64,000 bases of DNA from GCA-2728135 sp002728135. Lineage in GTDB: Bacteria; Pseudomonadota; Alphaproteobacteria; UBA828. Below the pieces are notes generated by a model. That model was given only the letters and a program-made list of their open reading frames with translations. It made no database searches and was not told the DNA's origin. The stretch lies in NCBI GenBank assembly GCA_963997635.1, contig CAXEND010000004.1, forward strand, positions 62,001-126,000, in the 5' to 3' direction. This document shows positions 17,504-26,115 of this stretch, piece by piece (within the stretch, counting starts at the first letter, position 1; every line of letters begins with the position of its first letter). A program made the translations under genes and the position numbers.

Positions 17504-19567
17504 CTAATTTAACCTAGACATTAGTTCATTAATATATGGCTTATAATTATTCCATGAAGTAAGACCCTTATCATATAATTTTTTTCGAACTTGTGTTTGA
17601 CTAGCTGTCTGAACTGTACGTTCGGTATCATGAAACTCCATACATTTATCTTGCCACTCTAAATTACAAAATGACAAAAGCAAACGAGTTTGTTCAGCTT
17701 GATCATTAATTATATTCTCATAATTAATGGTATATATTTTTTTATCAAAACGTTTCTTCCAATATTCCATTAAATCAGAGTATAAATTGTAAAATGATAC
17801 TATATGGTCCATATCATAGGCATATTGATTGCCACCCTTGGAAAAAAAAGTCTTAAAGATTGACCAACAAGTTGCTCTCGGATCACGCTCAACATGAACT
17901 ATTTTAGATTCAGGAAATGCATTAATAATCAATTCAATCCACTTAAAATTAATGGGTAATTTGTCTGTCACTAAATTTTCTTTTACTCTAAGACTATCTA
18001 AAGATTTGGTATATTCCTTCCGTATTTTTTTAATATCCTCAAAAGAAAGTTGGGTATGACCAGAAGATATTACCTTTTTTTCTTTGTTATAAATCATAGA
18101 ACGGGAGATACCATGCATGAATGGTAATTCCCCAGCACCAAATACATGGGTATGGCTTGCTAAAATTTGTTCGACAAGAGTTGTACCTGATCTAGGCATC
18201 CCCAATATGAATATTGGCGTATGATTCAGACTTACTAAGTCAGTATCTATTTTAGATTCAGGATTTTTTTCAACAGATATGTTTTTTATATAAGAAAATT
18301 CTTTTTGTTCTTTATCCAGGTCAAAACTTAGAGATCTAGCATGTTCCAAATTAGCTTGTCTGAGATACGAAAATGCTTCTGCATAATTTTTTGTATCATC
18401 GTAGGCCTTTGCCATTGCATAACAGAGTGCTATTCTATCTTCTAATTTTGTATTTGAATCTAATATTAATTCCTTCATAACTTTTATTTGTGGGTCAGAT
18501 AAATCATAAGTTTTTACATTACTTAAGTTCCGGTGTGCCAAGGCATAATTAGGCCTAATTCTTAATGCTTCTTCATAACTTTCATGTGCTTCTTTAAAGT
18601 TTCCAATGCTTGTATACAAATTACCTAGATTGTTATGTGCCTGGTAATATTTAGGATTGACTTCAACAGCTTTTTTATAACTTTTTGCTGCATCATGTGT
18701 TTGATTTCGTTTTCTTAACAAGTTACCTAATGCGAAATGTGCTTGTGAATGATTCGGTTCTACTTTTAGGGCTTGTATATAACACTCTTCTGCTTCATCA
18801 ATTTGTCCAATGTTTAATAGAGCTGTGCCTAAGTTCGTGTATGCTTGTTTATAAGTTGGATTAATCGTTAAAGCTTCACGAAAACATTGAATAGCCTTTT
18901 GAGAACGAGAGATTTTTGCATATGCAGTACCAAGATTATTTAATGTTTCAGAGCTTTTTGGATTTTTGTCTAGTGATTTTTCAAAAGCTTTGATTGCCTC
19001 CTGAATCAATCCCGTACTAGTAAGTGCTAAGCCCAAATTATTATATGTTTCCCATTGATTTGGGTTTAGGTTTACAGTGGAATTATAACTTATTATGGCA
19101 CCCTCATAATTTCTAGAACTTAACTGCAAATCACCAAGGTTTTTATATGCTTGAGCGTGGGTTGGGTCAATTTCTATTGCTTTTTTAAAGTTTACATCGG
19201 CTAGGTTTATTTTGTTTATCTTAACATATAAAAGTCCTAGATTATTGTATGAATTAGAATGCTTAGGATTTAATTTTATTGCTCTTTCTAAGCTTGTTAT
19301 TGCACTTTCAAAATCGTTTAGTGCTAAATAAGCAACTCCCAAGTTGCTGTGTGCCTCAACATATTCCGGAGAAATATCTATTGCATTTTTATAAGAATTT
19401 ACTGCATCGTGAATTTGACCTCGAGCAAACAGGCACGCACCAAGAATATTAGGTAGAACTGCATTATTTGGATTAATTTGTATTAACTTTTTGGCTTCTT
19501 GTTCTGCCTTATATAAATTTCCACTAGAATAGGTGGCAATAAGCTGTTCAACTTCTTGTTTTTTCAT
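17504..19567 (-). CDS. TPR-repeat protein with C-terminal sulfotransferase domain
   Basis: Two-part protein of 687 residues. Residues 1 to about 370 are some ten tandem 34-residue tetratricopeptide repeats, each with the NNLG..Y / A...P core, a scaffold for protein binding. The C-terminal part is a PAPS-dependent sulfotransferase: the 5'-phosphosulfate loop is FILGMPRSGTTLVEQIL near residue 450 and the 3'-phosphate site is VHVERDPRATCWSIF. The acceptor is unknown; the TPR half may select a protein or glycan-synthesis partner. No signal peptide is visible, so it should be cytoplasmic. It stands alone, and PAPS could come from CysD/CysNC at 40.8-43.5 kb. Confidence 0.9.
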   Translation of the reverse strand: MKKQEVEQLIATYSSGNLYKAEQEAKKLIQINPNNAVLPNILGACLFARGQIHDAVNSYKNAIDISPEYVEAHSNLGVAYLALNDFESAITSLERAIKLNPKHSNSYNNLGLLYVKINKINLADVNFKKAIEIDPTHAQAYKNLGDLQLSSRNYEGAIISYNSTVNLNPNQWETYNNLGLALTSTGLIQEAIKAFEKSLDKNPKSSETLNNLGTAYAKISRSQKAIQCFREALTINPTYKQAYTNLGTALLNIGQIDEAEECYIQALKVEPNHSQAHFALGNLLRKRNQTHDAAKSYKKAVEVNPKYYQAHNNLGNLYTSIGNFKEAHESYEEALRIRPNYALAHRNLSNVKTYDLSDPQIKVMKELILDSNTKLEDRIALCYAMAKAYDDTKNYAEAFSYLRQANLEHARSLSFDLDKEQKEFSYIKNISVEKNPESKIDTDLVSLNHTPIFILGMPRSGTTLVEQILASHTHVFGAGELPFMHGISRSMIYNKEKKVISSGHTQLSFEDIKKIRKEYTKSLDSLRVKENLVTDKLPINFKWIELIINAFPESKIVHVERDPRATCWSIFKTFFSKGGNQYAYDMDHIVSFYNLYSDLMEYWKKRFDKKIYTINYENIINDQAEQTRLLLSFCNLEWQDKCMEFHDTERTVQTASQTQVRKKLYDKGLTSWNNYKPYINELMSRLN

Positions 19568-19716
19568 CTAATTATTTTGCAAAACATATTCATGTTAGTG
19601 ATTACAATGTTTAGATAAGAATATAATTGTTGAATAAAAAAAATTATGGCCATCTTGAAAATAAAAAACTATTTACCTACAAAAATATCTAAATATTATT
19701 TTAAACATAACAAATA

Positions 19717-19791
19717 TGGAGCGGGCGATGAGATTCGAACTCACGACCCTAACCTTGGCAAGGTTATGCTCTACCCCTGAGCTACGCCCGC
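19717..19791 (-). tRNA. tRNA-Gly (anticodon GCC)
   Basis: On the minus strand the acceptor arms GCGGGCG and CGCCCGC pair fully. The D-loop region reads GTAGCTCAGGGGTAGAGC. The anticodon stem-loop is AACCTTGCCAAGGTT with GCC in the loop, and the T arm has GTTCGAATC. The discriminator is U, as expected for glycine, and CCA is encoded. Total length is 75 bases. No partner tRNA or rRNA is beside it. Confidence 0.97.
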
Positions 19792-19859
19792 CCATTATAC
19801 AAATGGCGATCTTACGCTGATATAAATTACTTTCAAGAGTCTATTAGGAGTATTAAAAA

Positions 19860-20363
19860 ATTAATATACCAGCTAAACCAGAAGATTTATTTAAAAGACT
19901 GGATTTCTTAGGAATTGAAAGTCATACAAAGACGCACCCTGCAGTTTATACTACCGAAGAAGCTTCTAAATACTGTTCAAATATGCCAGGTGCACACTGT
20001 AAGACTCTATTTTTAAAAGATAAAAAGGGCGAACTATGGTTAGTCATGTCGTTAGATTATCGACGCATAAATATGAAAAAACTTCAGAATCTTCTGGGTT
20101 CAGCAAGACTTTCCTTTGGAAAACCTGATTTATTATATGATATCCTAGGCGTAAAACCAGGTTCTGTCACTCCATTTTCCCTAATAAATGATACTAATCA
20201 TATGATAAAACCAATATTAGATGAGGGCATAATAAACTCAGAGGTAGCAAATTTTCACCCATTAACAAATACTATGACAACGGCTATAAAACCTTCAGAT
20301 TTAAAGTTATTTATTGCTGACTGTGGTCATACTATCCGTATAATTGACTTAGATCTCGCTTAA
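19860..20363 (+). CDS. ProX-type (YbaK/EbsC family) aminoacyl-tRNA deacylase, apparent ATT start
   Basis: Trans-editing protein that removes wrongly attached amino acids (typically Ala or Cys) from tRNA-Pro. PGAHCKTLFLKDKKGELWLV, the conserved lysine region, PGSVTPFSLIND and NFHPLTNTMTTAI are the family pattern. The first ATG (19983) would remove 41 residues. The frame continues upstream as PEDLFKRLDFLGIESHTKTH and HPAVYTTEEASKYC, which is the normal N-terminus, until a TAA at 19854. There is no ATG, GTG or TTG in that part. AGGAG at 19846-19850 lies nine bases before an ATT at 19860, giving 167 residues, the family length. I therefore place the start at ATT. The function is firm; the start is inferred. 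Confidence 0.85.
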   Translation: MNIPAKPEDLFKRLDFLGIESHTKTHPAVYTTEEASKYCSNMPGAHCKTLFLKDKKGELWLVMSLDYRRINMKKLQNLLGSARLSFGKPDLLYDILGVKPGSVTPFSLINDTNHMIKPILDEGIINSEVANFHPLTNTMTTAIKPSDLKLFIADCGHTIRIIDLDLA

Positions 20364-20494
20364 TGAAGTAAAATATGAACCAAAAAAATTTAATTTGATA
20401 AGAAATTACACTTGCGTTGAAAAAAAACAACTGCCATTTAGATGAAACCAAACAATTTATGGTCTAAAATACTAACTTTTTAGGAATATGAGCT

Positions 20495-21412
20495 ATGGAA
20501 TCAATAATTGGTCAAGCCGGAAATAGTGGAGAACAAAACCTAGACCTTGTTAAGGAGAGCTCTACAGCCAACTTTGCTGACGATGTGATTCAAGCCTCAG
20601 CCGAATTACCTGTTTTAGTTGATTTTTGGGCACCCTGGTGCGGACCCTGTAAACAATTAACTCCCGTTTTAGAAAAATTAGTAAGAGCCGCATCAGGGAA
20701 AATCCGGCTTGTAAAAATTAATATTGACGAGAATCAGGAGCTCGCCACACAGCTACAAGTGCAGTCTATTCCAATGGTTTATGCTTTTAAAGATGGCCAA
20801 CCAGTGGATGGCTTCATGGGTGCACTTCCTGAAAGTCAGATTCGTGATTTTATTGAAAAGTTGATTGGGCCAGTAGGTCCATCTCCCAGCGAGGAAGTTA
20901 TGAATATGGCAAAAGAAGCATTTTCTCAAGAAGACTTTAAAACGGCAGCAAATTTATTTTCTCAGGTAATGCAAAATAATCCGGGCGAAGCCGCAGCAAT
21001 AGCTGGACTTACAAAGTGCTATATTGGTATGGGTGAAGCTGATCAAGCCCGTGAAATAATTGATTCTTTGGATGAAGAGACATCTTCTCACCCCGAGGTT
21101 TCTAGTGCCATAGCAGCTCTGAATCTAAAGGAGCAAAGTTCCAATAATAATGATGATGTTTCCAAACTAGAAAAAGATTTAACTGATGACCCAAACAACC
21201 ACCAAGCTCGCTATGATTTAGCCACAGCACTTTCTAGTTCTGGGAGTCATGAAGCAGCAATTGATCATTTAGTAGAAATAATTAAACATAATCGTAAATG
21301 GAATGAAGATCAGGCACGAGAACAACTTCTGAAAATCTTTGAGGCTCTTGGCCCAACAGACCCCATTACCGTTGCTGGTAGAAGGAAACTATCAACAGTT
21401 CTTTTTTCGTAA
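20495..21412 (+). CDS. Thioredoxin-domain protein with TPR tail (CnoX/YbbN-like co-chaperone)
   Basis: An N-terminal thioredoxin fold with PVLVDFWAPWCGPCKQLTP retains both redox cysteines (WCGPC), and SIPMVYAFKDG holds the cis-proline. Residues from about 140 on are helical TPR-like repeats. E. coli CnoX has this architecture but lost the active-site CxxC; alphaproteobacterial versions often keep it. The length of 305 residues fits. It begins a run with LON-domain, Trm112-like and DUF971 genes in the same direction. Likely cytoplasmic, in redox protection and protein folding. Confidence 0.88.
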   Translation: MESIIGQAGNSGEQNLDLVKESSTANFADDVIQASAELPVLVDFWAPWCGPCKQLTPVLEKLVRAASGKIRLVKINIDENQELATQLQVQSIPMVYAFKDGQPVDGFMGALPESQIRDFIEKLIGPVGPSPSEEVMNMAKEAFSQEDFKTAANLFSQVMQNNPGEAAAIAGLTKCYIGMGEADQAREIIDSLDEETSSHPEVSSAIAALNLKEQSSNNNDDVSKLEKDLTDDPNNHQARYDLATALSSSGSHEAAIDHLVEIIKHNRKWNEDQAREQLLKIFEALGPTDPITVAGRRKLSTVLFS

Positions 21413-21435
21413 ATATATTAGGAGATAAAGTTACC

Positions 21436-22086
21436 TTGAATAACTTATCACTTGAAGATTTTCCCTCAGTGCTACCTATATTTCCTTTATCTGGTGTACT
21501 TCTTCTGCCTCATGGGAAATTACCACTAAATATTTTTGAACCTCGCTATCTTCAGATGATAGAGGACTCCATGTCTTCACATAGAATGATTGGAATGGTT
21601 CAACCTATTAATTCTAAAGATATTGATCATATTCCAAGAACATATCCAACAGGATGTCTTGGTAAAATAACTAGCTTTTCTGAAGTTGAAGATAATCGTT
21701 ACTACATAACACTTACTGGAATAGTTCGTTTCAAAATCATTAATGAAATGCCATTTAGAGACCTTCTTTATCGCCAAGTAAATGTAAGTTACACTGATTT
21801 TCAAAGTGATTTACTTAAGCCTTCAGAGATCGGACTTAACCGTGAGATTTTACTCCCTGCATTGAAAAATTTCTTTAAAATGAGAGGCCTATCGGCAAAT
21901 TGGGATGTTATCAATCAATCAAATGATTCAGAACTACTGGTCAGCCTTGCAATGATTTGCCCTTTCTCATCAACTGAAAAGCAGGCATTATTGGAATGTT
22001 CAAATTCTGAGACAAGATCTGAGATGCTCCTTACTTTGATTGAAATGGCACAGCATGAAACAAGATCTAAAAAAGGGCTTCACTAA
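21436..22086 (+). CDS. LON peptidase N-terminal (substrate-binding) domain protein
   Basis: Stand-alone LON_substr_bdg domain of 216 residues without the AAA+ or protease parts. The opening LPIFPLSGVLLLPHGKLPLN followed by IFEPRYLQMIEDSM is diagnostic, and GCLGKITSFSEVEDNRY follows. The start is TTG 21436, with AGGAG about a dozen bases upstream. The biochemical role of these stand-alone proteins is not established. The position after the thioredoxin-TPR gene is shared with many alphaproteobacteria. Confidence 0.88.
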   Translation: MNNLSLEDFPSVLPIFPLSGVLLLPHGKLPLNIFEPRYLQMIEDSMSSHRMIGMVQPINSKDIDHIPRTYPTGCLGKITSFSEVEDNRYYITLTGIVRFKIINEMPFRDLLYRQVNVSYTDFQSDLLKPSEIGLNREILLPALKNFFKMRGLSANWDVINQSNDSELLVSLAMICPFSSTEKQALLECSNSETRSEMLLTLIEMAQHETRSKKGLH

Positions 22087-22142
22087 ATTAACCATAGATC
22101 AAATAAACTAATGTGTGATTGGTTTTTAAAATAGGAGACACA

Positions 22143-22331
22143 ATGAATAGTAATTCAATAGACTCAAAGTTACTAGAAGTTTTAGTTTGTCCACTTTCAA
22201 AAGGTCCTTTAGTCTATGACACGAAAATGCAAGAGCTTATTAGTGAGAGTGCTGGTCTTGCCTATCCAGTAAGAGATGGTATACCAATTATGTTGGTAGA
22301 AGAAGCGCGCAAACTTGAAAATAATAAATAA
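22143..22331 (+). CDS. Trm112 family protein (UPF0434/YcaR type)
   Basis: A 62-residue protein with LLEVLVCPLSKGPLVYD near the N-terminus and AYPVRDGIPIMLVEEAR at the C-terminus, the complete small family fold. In eukaryotes and archaea Trm112 activates methyltransferases; the bacterial role is unclear. ATG 22143 is chosen because AGGAG lies six bases upstream; a TTG at 22119 in frame would add eight residues with no ribosome site. Only one cysteine of the zinc-binding set is visible, usual for bacterial members. Confidence 0.9.
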   Translation: MNSNSIDSKLLEVLVCPLSKGPLVYDTKMQELISESAGLAYPVRDGIPIMLVEEARKLENNK

Positions 22332-22336
22332 TAAAA

Positions 22337-22717
22337 ATGGATAAATCTTTATCACCATTCAAAACACAATCTTGGCCCACAGAAATTAGATATAAGAAAA
22401 AACTCAATACTCTTGAAATTGATTTTGATGACGGTGTTTCATATTCTTATTCAGCAGAATTACTAAGAGTTGAGTCCCCTAGTGCAGAGATTCGTGGCCA
22501 CGATGGAGAAAAAAAAATCATAGGTGGATGTATAAATGTATCAATAAAAGACATCCAATCTGTAGGAAATTATGCAATCCGTCTAGTTTTCAATGATGGA
22601 CACGACACAGGTATATTTTCGTGGAGCTACTTGCGTTATTTAGGCGATAATCGTGATAAAATCTGGGCAAAATATTTGAACGAGCTAGAAAAGAATGGTC
22701 AAAGCAGAGATCTATAG
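22337..22717 (+). CDS. DUF971 (gamma-butyrobetaine hydroxylase N-terminal-like) domain protein
   Basis: A 126-residue protein with WPTEIRYKKKLNTLEIDFDD, SAELLRVESPSAEIRGH, GNYAIRLVFNDGHDTGIFSW and YLRYLG, the full DUF971 pattern. The domain is proposed to take part in iron-sulfur or metal handling in some bacteria, but no firm function is known. It begins six bases after the Trm112-like gene and is probably in the same transcript. Confidence 0.88.
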   Translation: MDKSLSPFKTQSWPTEIRYKKKLNTLEIDFDDGVSYSYSAELLRVESPSAEIRGHDGEKKIIGGCINVSIKDIQSVGNYAIRLVFNDGHDTGIFSWSYLRYLGDNRDKIWAKYLNELEKNGQSRDL

Positions 22718-22756
22718 CTGAATATAATTCAGTTATAAAATAGTGAGTTAAATTAA

Positions 22757-23215
22757 TTATCTCCGCTGTGATTTTTCATAATATTGCTGATGGTATTCTT
22801 CTGCAGGCCAGAATGTCTCCATTGATACTATTTCAGTTACAACTTCACTTGTAAAAATACCTGAATCTTGGACATTTACCATACTTTCATGGGCAATCTC
22901 TTTTTCCTCATCTGTTTGATAAAAAATTACTGAACGGTATTGGCTACCGATGTCTAATCCTTGTCTATTAAGTTGTGTTGGATCGTGCATTTTCCAAAAT
23001 TCAACGAGTAAACTCTCAAAATTTACTAGTTTAGGGTCATAAGTTATTTGAACAACCTCAGCATGACCAGTTTTGTCAGAACACACTTGTTCATAGGTTG
23101 GGTTGTCAGTAGCACCCCCCATATATCCAACTTTTGTTTTAATTACACCTTCAATTTGGCGAAAAAGAAACTCAGGTTTCCAAAAACACCCTGCTCCAAA
23201 AGTTGCTATAGCCAT
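22757..23215 (-). CDS. msrA: Peptide-methionine (S)-S-oxide reductase
   Basis: Reduces S-methionine sulfoxide in proteins and so repairs oxidative damage. The catalytic motif GAGCFWKPEF sits at residues 7-16. VGYMGGATDNPTYEQVCS, GHAEVVQITYDP and HDPTQLNRQGLDIGSQYRS follow in the family order. The length of 152 residues is at the short end and corresponds to the minimal domain. The C-terminus, after the FWPAEEYHQQYY motif, is only a few residues long and has no resolving cysteine, so recycling probably uses thioredoxin directly or a different thiol. Confidence 0.95.
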   Translation of the reverse strand: MAIATFGAGCFWKPEFLFRQIEGVIKTKVGYMGGATDNPTYEQVCSDKTGHAEVVQITYDPKLVNFESLLVEFWKMHDPTQLNRQGLDIGSQYRSVIFYQTDEEKEIAHESMVNVQDSGIFTSEVVTEIVSMETFWPAEEYHQQYYEKSQRR

Positions 23216-23257
23216 CCAATCTCTCTTTCTCTGTGTGATAACTTTGTTGATTACATA

Positions 23258-24469
23258 TTAAATTTGTTCCCCACGAACTAATCTTGGAAGATCACCCACA
23301 AGGCCCATTGCATGCCGCATAAAAAAACGTTTGATTGGAGGAGCTTGGTTTACAGCACTAAGGCCCATTCCTCGAACAACCTGCAACGCACCACTATGGT
23401 TTGAAAAAAGATGATTAAGTCCATGTGTTACAGCTATCATCATTACTGAGTCAAAACGTCGATAGCTTTGATATTTCTTTAATAATTCATCATTACCCAA
23501 ATCCAATCCTAAGCGACAGTTTTCAACAATAAATTCAGCAAGTATAGCACAATCGCGAATTCCAAGATTGAATCCTTGTCCTGCAATAGGGTGAATACTA
23601 TGGGCGGCATCACCAATTAAGGCAAGTCGCCTTGAAACGTAATTATTTGCATGACATAAAGATAGGGGATAACTCCAACGTGATCCCACTAGATCTATCC
23701 TCCCAAGAAAATTGCCAAACCTTTCTCTAAGCTCATTCATAAAATCTTGAGGTTTTAGATTTAATATTTTTGGAGCAATAGAATTCTTTTCAGTCCAAAC
23801 AATGGAGGAGCAGTTATTTGCTAAGGGCAAAATAGCAAATGGACCCGAAGGTAAAAATCTTTCATGAGCAATTCCTTGATGTGAGTATTCATGTTTTACA
23901 GTACAAACTATCCCTGTCTGTTTATATGGTATCTCGGTAACTTTTATAGCAGCCTGTTGTCTCATAAATGAATTGCGCCCATCTGCTGCAACAGCCAAGG
24001 ATGATTCTATCTTGTCCCCATTAGAAAGATTAAAAATTACAAAATTATTTCTAAAATCAACAGATTTTACTGAGATTGGTACATATTGTTTTATATTGGG
24101 ATATTCTTTGATTTTTTGCAGTAAACTTTGCCTTAACGAACGATTTTCAACCATCCAACCTAAGGGGTCATCACCGACATCAAGATGGTCATAATGCAGA
24201 AAAAAAGGAGAGTTGCCATCAGAAACTCTAATTTGCAAAATTGGTTGTGCCTGTGATTTTATATTAGACCAAACACCAATTGTATCTAGTAAGTTTTTGG
24301 AACCTAACGCAATCGAGGAGGCTCTTCCATCAAACTCTTTGCTTAAGTAATTATCAAGAGGTATTGAGTCAATAATTGCAGTTTCTACACCATATTGGCC
24401 TAATGCAACACCAAGTGTGAGGCCAACTAAACCGCCACCACATATTACTACATCAAATCTTTTGTTCAT
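23258..24469 (-). CDS. UbiH/UbiF/COQ6 family FAD-dependent hydroxylase
   Basis: Flavoprotein monooxygenase that hydroxylates the ubiquinone ring during biosynthesis. The N-terminal FAD Rossmann motif is DVVICGGGLVGLTLGVALGQ. The DG motif region is LAVAADGRNSFMR, and the second FAD motif is ALIGDAAHSIHPIAGQGFNL. The length of about 403 residues is normal. I use the ATG at 24469; the ATG at 24487 is equally open and would add six residues. The ring position it hydroxylates cannot be told from sequence. Confidence 0.9.
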   Translation of the reverse strand: MNKRFDVVICGGGLVGLTLGVALGQYGVETAIIDSIPLDNYLSKEFDGRASSIALGSKNLLDTIGVWSNIKSQAQPILQIRVSDGNSPFFLHYDHLDVGDDPLGWMVENRSLRQSLLQKIKEYPNIKQYVPISVKSVDFRNNFVIFNLSNGDKIESSLAVAADGRNSFMRQQAAIKVTEIPYKQTGIVCTVKHEYSHQGIAHERFLPSGPFAILPLANNCSSIVWTEKNSIAPKILNLKPQDFMNELRERFGNFLGRIDLVGSRWSYPLSLCHANNYVSRRLALIGDAAHSIHPIAGQGFNLGIRDCAILAEFIVENCRLGLDLGNDELLKKYQSYRRFDSVMMIAVTHGLNHLFSNHSGALQVVRGMGLSAVNQAPPIKRFFMRHAMGLVGDLPRLVRGEQI

Positions 24470-24548
24470 ATTATATAACTCAAACATTTATTAAAGATAA
24501 AATGATTTATAAATAGGTATCATAACTAAATTACAATAGGTAAATTTT

Positions 24549-25928
24549 ATGAATGAAAATTGGCACATGACAAGCGCCATAGAATTAGGCTTAGCGATAG
24601 AAAAGGGATATATAGACCCTCGCGAACTTACAGAATATTTTCTTGACCGTATAAGTAAATTAGATCCACATAATAAGATCTATTTACGTACAACTACAGA
24701 TCGAGCGAGAACGGCAGCAAGATCTGCCTTCTCTAGATCAAAATCAGGTCTTAGACTCTCAATACTAGATGGGGTTCCCATTTCATGGAAAGATCTTTTT
24801 GATACTAATGGAGATATTACAAGTCATGGATCACCTATATTAATAAATCGTATAGCAAAACAAGATGCAATTGTAGTTGAAAGAGCTGAGCTTGCTGGTT
24901 TGGTTTGTTTAGGTAAAACAAACCAAACAGAATATGCCTTTTCTATTTTGGGATTAAACCCCCACTTTGGAACACCTTCAAATCCATTTGATAATGTAAC
25001 AGAACGTTTGCCTGGGGGCTCAACATCAGGTGGAGCTGTTTCAGTATCATCAGGATTAGCTGCAGCCGCTATTGGATCTGATACTGGAGGGTCTGTGAGA
25101 GTTCCTTCTGCATGGAATGGTCTTGTGGGTTTGAAAACAAGCTTTGGCAGACTTCCATTACAAGGTGTTTTACCTTTATCTACAAGCTTAGATACAGTTG
25201 GGCCATTAACCCGCAATGTAGATGATGCAGCTGCAATATTTAGTATTTTAGATGGAAAATCGAGTACAAATGTTAAACCTTGGATTAACATTTTTGGTAT
25301 TTCACCAAAATTAATTCAATTAGTTTGTCCTAAAGGTTTTGTATGGGAAAAATTAACCCCAGATATTGAGTCCGTTACTATAAATGCTATTGAGAAAATT
25401 TCTTCTTCTGGAGTAACAATCACTACTAAAGAAGTCAAAGAGCTATCAGAGGTAGATTCCCTCATAAATCATTTTGGTCCATACCACGCTTCAGAGTGTC
25501 ATGCTATATGGGGTTCGCAAATTGAAAATAATCCCAACCTAGTTTACCCACCAATCTTAGAACGTATACGTCTAGGTGGAAAAATGACAGCTAGCTCAGT
25601 AGAACAAATAAAAAATAAGCTCCAAATAGCTACCAATTCATTACATGGATGGATGAAAGAACATGGTATTCTTGTATGTCCTACAGTCCCTATAACCCCG
25701 CCAAGTATAAAAGAGGTTGAAAAAAACTTCGAATTTTGGAAAAAAACAAATAGTGAAGTATTGAGAAATACTAGACTTGGTAATTTTCTAAATTGTTGTG
25801 CCATTACTTTGCCATGTGGAAAAGATAATAATGGTATTCCGATTGGCTTAATGCTTATGGCTCCTTGGGGTGATGATGAACTTCTTTTAGAGGTTGCAGC
25901 AACAATTGAAAAAATTCTTAATTCTTAA
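24549..25928 (+). CDS. Amidase (amidase-signature family)
   Basis: Hydrolase with the Ser-cisSer-Lys triad. The lysine is in GVPISWKDLFDTNG near residue 80. The cis-serine is in LPGGSTSGGAVSVSSG and the nucleophile in GSDTGGSVRVPSAWNG. The length of 459 residues is normal. GatA is less likely because gatC and gatB are absent nearby and LPGGSTSGG differs from the GatA consensus. It diverges from the ubiH-like gene. Substrate unknown; these enzymes cleave a wide range of carboxamides. Confidence 0.88.
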   Translation: MNENWHMTSAIELGLAIEKGYIDPRELTEYFLDRISKLDPHNKIYLRTTTDRARTAARSAFSRSKSGLRLSILDGVPISWKDLFDTNGDITSHGSPILINRIAKQDAIVVERAELAGLVCLGKTNQTEYAFSILGLNPHFGTPSNPFDNVTERLPGGSTSGGAVSVSSGLAAAAIGSDTGGSVRVPSAWNGLVGLKTSFGRLPLQGVLPLSTSLDTVGPLTRNVDDAAAIFSILDGKSSTNVKPWINIFGISPKLIQLVCPKGFVWEKLTPDIESVTINAIEKISSSGVTITTKEVKELSEVDSLINHFGPYHASECHAIWGSQIENNPNLVYPPILERIRLGGKMTASSVEQIKNKLQIATNSLHGWMKEHGILVCPTVPITPPSIKEVEKNFEFWKKTNSEVLRNTRLGNFLNCCAITLPCGKDNNGIPIGLMLMAPWGDDELLLEVAATIEKILNS

Positions 25929-26026
25929 AAGTAATAGTTTTATTTTTAATTATCAAAACCAACACTATCTTGATTAACCAATATTTTTAACTGCTAAACT
26001 TTGACCATATTGGGAGGATATTAAAT

Positions 26027-26115
26027 ATGCCGATACTATGAGACAAACTTCAAGTTTTGAAGATCAACACAAAATTGGTATAAATATATTTGATGGCTAT
26101 GAAAAACAAAAATAA
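26027..26115 (+). other. Possible chain of two short leader reading frames before ftsK
   Basis: A strong ribosome site (GGGAGGA, 26012-26018) lies eight bases before an ATG at 26027 that encodes only MPIL and stops. Its TGA overlaps an ATG at 26038 that opens a 25-codon frame ending at 26115, past the ftsK start at 26093. ftsK itself has no obvious ribosome site. The arrangement would allow coupled re-initiation into ftsK. Seen in sequence; function is guesswork. Confidence 0.25.

Noticed and set aside
22716..22734. Small hairpin (CTGAAT-ATA-ATTCAG) after the DUF971 gene
   Set aside because: Six to eight AT-rich pairs with no T-tract on either side; too weak to call a terminator.
24549..25928. 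GatA subunit of the amidotransferase
   Set aside because: No gatC or gatB neighbour and motif details differ; called only as amidase.
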